The notes beneath the pieces are model-generated. The model ran no database searches. It was not told the DNA's origin and was given only the letters and a program-made list of their open reading frames with translations. Positions 60,570 through 64,000 of a stretch of DNA of 64,000 nucleotides are shown here, one piece after another (positions within the stretch are counted from its first letter, which is position 1; the number at the start of each line of letters is the position of its first letter). Origin of the DNA: Talinum fruticosum (taxonomy: Eukaryota; Streptophyta; Magnoliopsida; Caryophyllales; Talinaceae); the NCBI GenBank assembly GCA_021018815.1, contig JAITYX010000153.1, positions 1 to 64,000 on the forward strand. The letters are read 5' to 3'. The position numbers were made by a program, and so were the translations under genes.

Positions 60570-62840
60570 TTGCATAAAACGACATTCTCGGCTTTAATCC
60601 TTGCCCTTTTTTAAAAAAAAATTAGAAAAAATAACATTTATTTTGTGGTTGGAACCAAAGGTGTCAATATTCACATTCTGTTCTTAAGATTGACATCTCA
60701 AAGTCAAGAGACATTGGCCTTTTACTAGTTTCTAAGTACTTTGAAAATTGCAAGGCACTAAAATAGGCATCTTTAGCTACCTTTATTTATGTTTATACAG
60801 TGGATTTTAGATTCGTCCATTATAATTTTGCGCTGTTTCTTCTTTGATTTTTATAATGATTAGTTCAAAAATGAGCTTGTCAGATATTACAGAAGAGAAT
60901 AATACAAGATTCATATCGTACTCGTTTCAATATTAGCATAACATTTACCGTCTTTTACAACTTATAGGTGATACTTACTGTATACTTTTCTTTGTTGCGT
61001 GTCTTATTACTTTGTTATACTTATATTTACAACTGTTCGATCATCACTCATAACCATATATCGTTAAATCTTACTACTTTTTATCTCTTCACTGCTCTAA
61101 TCATTGAAATAAGCTAACTTGATTATGGCAAGAATCCAAGTATACCCTTAAGAATGTTTTTATCATAAAATTAAAAAAAAAGGAAGAAATGAAAAAGAGG
61201 ATTGGTGGCTTTATGGTAGCAAGCTTAATTTGATTTGTCTTGAAGCTTCATAAATATGAAATATAGGTGGATAAAAGTTTTTGACTTTTTGGCGTATTCA
61301 TTCATATATATCCTCAAAGCACGGCCTAAAATTTAAAGTATAATAACGTGCTTGACCTACCCTTCGTTTTTTCTTTCTATAAAAAAAATTAAAAATAAAA
61401 AAAAAAAGAAGAAGAAAAAGGCATCATGGCATGATTTGGAGTATGTAGAAGTAACTTAAAATTTAGAGGCAACATGGCATGATTTGAGAGTGTTTTAATC
61501 ATAGAGGCTTGTCTTTCTCTCGCAATTTGTCAAAAACATTCCCACCATACGCGTTCGTTCAACCAAATAATTACACTTCAATCATTCTTAATCATGATTA
61601 GTTAGTTCTATTAATTACACAATTTTATAGCCACTTCCTTCATCATTAATTAAAGGTTACTCCATTATCGACTCATAATCATATGATCAAAAATTGCTCA
61701 ATTACCTCCGTGTATGTAATTAATAATTTAAAAAACTTGTAAAATTATATCAAAAATTAGCTCTATGCGAGCATTCTGTCACTAGACGTACAAAATTATA
61801 TTATTATTTTGAATGTTCAATTAGTACTACATTAATCTGTAATTTAAAAAGAATCGCTCAATTTTATCTTTAATTTATTTAAAATGACATAAGATAATTG
61901 AAATATTTTCATACTAAAATTGAGACATGCAAATTAAAGTAATATGAATGAATAAAAAATGATTAGTCGAAAGTGTAATGAGGTTAAATTCAAAGTATAC
62001 AAGCTGTTTTAAGGGTATAACCCAAAAGAAAGGTAAGAATAATGGTGTTTTATTTTGAGAGGATAGCGTGTGGGGCCACGTATACAAAGACGGAGAATTA
62101 AGGTCAATGCAAAATATGCTAATCAGACAAACGACAGCCGTCGATGCCAGCTAGAATCAGGAAGGAGAGAGAGAGAGAGAGAGAATGCAACGTGGCAAAT
62201 GACAAGGCCAAGAACACCTCCCATTGCTAACAAAGGGATACTGATGGAGGTGCTTCATGTTTGGCGCCAAAATCAGTTTTCCAAAAAAAAAAAGAAAAAG
62301 AAAAAGGAATAGGCCTTTTGATTGTATACCCCCTTTAATTTTGATTAACTTGAGAGGTTAATAAAAGTGTTATACAATATAATTTAAGAGTTATGATGAA
62401 AATAGATAAATTTTATTGACATAGGAAGAAAATAAGATATTTTGTCCGTAGTATACAATGACATCAATCACTATGAGTATTTAAGGTCGGTGTTACTTCC
62501 AATACCAATCTACAAACTTTTGTAGTCGTATAGACTGGTAGACTTTGGATTTAGCCTTAGAAGTGGTTTCGGATAAACTTTGAAGCCACTGCATGTACTT
62601 TAATTATTATAAAACGAATCAAATTAACTATGTAACATGACTGTATGATTGCCGAGAAGGCACTAATCTAAGGAGCCTTCTATATATGATCATATATACA
62701 AGAGATAATGCTCAAATTGCCAAATGTTGGATAAATATTTTGCAATAGTTAACAAGTATGATGCTACATACTAAGCTATTTAGTGTACAATACTTCATTA
62801 TTAAGTGCACTGGACTATTATATTTAATTGTAACGAGTAT
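60570..62840. other. intergenic
   Basis: No gene. A second promoter-like patch at about 62060-62220 has GTGTGGGGCCACGTA, a GA run (62165-62183) and AACGTGGCA (G-box/ABRE-like core). Confidence 0.4.
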
Positions 62841-62849
62841 TTACATATT

Positions 62850-62942
62850 CACTCTGCCAAAAAAATAAGAGTCTTATTTATACATCATAAAAAATTAAAA
62901 TTTTAAATCCAAGAGAGACACTTATTTTGAAACACGGAGTAT
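62850..62942. mobile_element. short Stowaway-like MITE
   Basis: About 93 bp. Left ACTCTGCCAAAAAAATAAGA and right (read inward) ACTCCGTGTTTCAAAATAAG are inverted relatives, closing with CGGAGTATT. Confidence 0.5.
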
Positions 62943-62949
62943 TACAAAA

Positions 62950-64000
62950 GGATTTTTTTAATAAAACCTTGAAAAATTCCATCTCAATATAAACAAATAA
63001 TAAATTATTTTATGGTACGCTATTAATGTAGGCCAGCTTAAAACGCGTTGAGTTATATACATTTTATTTCTTTTTGTTTTTTGTTTGTGTGTTATGCATA
63101 ATATTAATCTTTTATTTGAGAGATTATTAAATGAACATTATATAGAGTTATGCATGCATAAAAAATGGATGAATACAACTAATATTCATGAGAAGTCATA
63201 GTCATATAAAATAAATCCCTATAATTCAACAAATTATATATATGTATATATAAAATGTCAAAGAAATAGACAGAAGAGGCACTTCTTCCCTTGGTAAGTT
63301 TGTGATATAAGAAACAAAATGGCAAAGTCCAATTGAAACAAAGTCACATGCGTGATGATCCATAAATAAAAAAGACTGCTTTTTTCTCTATTTTTTAAAA
63401 AAATTCTGGATTTCTCTGGATTTTGACTATAAATTTAATTAATTTTATGAGTCATTTTCTTTCCAATCATCTTCGACATTTTTTTATTTTATTTTGGTAA
63501 TTAATAAGCCATCAATATTCACGTAGGGGAAACCCAAATGAATTAAAACTCGCCACTTGGCTCCTTTTCATACCAGGAAATGTAAATGTAAATAGATTAT
63601 AAAAATAAAATAAAATTCTGTTTTTTAAAAAATTTTTCTTTGATTGCGTGTTTCTTTATGGTTTGCTGTACTTTGCTCACATTGTTTAAGGTTTTGTATG
63701 CGGCGCACAAAAAAAAAAAAAAAAAAAAAACCCTCCCTCCATTTGAAAGAAATTGTTGTATATAGTGCTAATTTTTTTACACAATATTCCTTCGTTTTAA
63801 TTTATTTATCTATTTAATTATTTTTTTATTTTATAATATATTTTAATTTTTTTGAACAAGAGTAGTTGATTTTATTGCACTAAATAAATAGGTCCAAACC
63901 GAACCAGTTTACACAGAATATATTTTGTTTTATAATAATTATATTATTAATTTTTTAAAATTAATTATTTTTTCTTCCTGCTTTTCTCATTTCTAATAAA
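62950..64000. other. intergenic AT-rich DNA to window end
   Basis: No gene recognised. A poly(A) run at about 63710-63730 is followed by CCCTCCCTCCATTTGAAAG, which looks like one end of another MITE. Confidence 0.45.

Noticed and set aside
1..64000. Organellar insertions, rRNA genes, CRISPR arrays, bacterial genes
   Set aside because: None seen on reading both strands.

Overview
This is eudicot-type nuclear plant DNA. It is AT-rich, with GT-AG spliced genes, long A/T-rich intergenic stretches, many (GA)n, (TA)n and (TAA)n microsatellites, and remnants of plant SINEs, MITEs, LINEs and Ty1-copia elements. There are no operons, CRISPR arrays or prokaryotic features. I could not assign the species from sequence alone.

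Four plant genes can be read exon by exon. (1) Minus strand, 915-2343: a small HMA-domain (heavy-metal-associated, NAKR/HIPP-like) protein in three exons. (2) Plus strand, 11715-20040 plus 5' and 3' UTR: an ArfGAP-domain protein of the AGD14 type, about 675 aa, with 13 coding exons. (3) Minus strand, 21236-25427 with an upstream 5'UTR exon: a 12-exon, 398-aa SERINC/TMS membrane protein. It converges with gene 2 at the 3' ends. (4) Minus strand, 52838-54678: a leucine-rich repeat extensin (LRX), intronless. Genes 2 and 3 are open throughout. Genes 1 and 4 each read as exactly one base short of an open frame, both beside a short C/G run, which may mean assembly errors rather than pseudogenes. 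A processed-looking TPR-protein pseudogene lies at about 6060-6655.

The rest is a transposon graveyard. 8.9-9.25 kb holds a tRNA-derived SINE with 15-bp target-site duplications. A second SINE family occurs three times (3.9, 28.6 and 34.7-35.1 kb), and the last copy is split by a 252-bp insert with its own 5-bp duplication. 36.1-38.95 kb is a cluster of four related repeat units, fused to a minus-strand L1-type LINE (38.95-41.25 kb). 43.2-44.57 kb has a 94-bp tandem repeat interrupted by two abutting copia-like LTRs bounded by one CTAAT duplication. 45.4-48.06 kb carries a decayed DUF4283/zinc-knuckle LINE ORF1, fused to a minus-strand Ty1-copia reverse transcriptase remnant (48.07-48.45 kb). 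At least four Stowaway-like MITEs are scattered about. From 55 kb to the end I find no gene, only AT-rich DNA, MITEs and two short promoter-like GC-richer islands.

The genes are unrelated in function (metal binding, vesicle traffic, membrane lipid or serine handling, cell wall sensing) and simply neighbour one another. I see no convincing novel biological system. The most useful leads are the paired one-base frame breaks, the nested transposon structures with intact target-site duplications, and possible alternative splicing in the ArfGAP gene.
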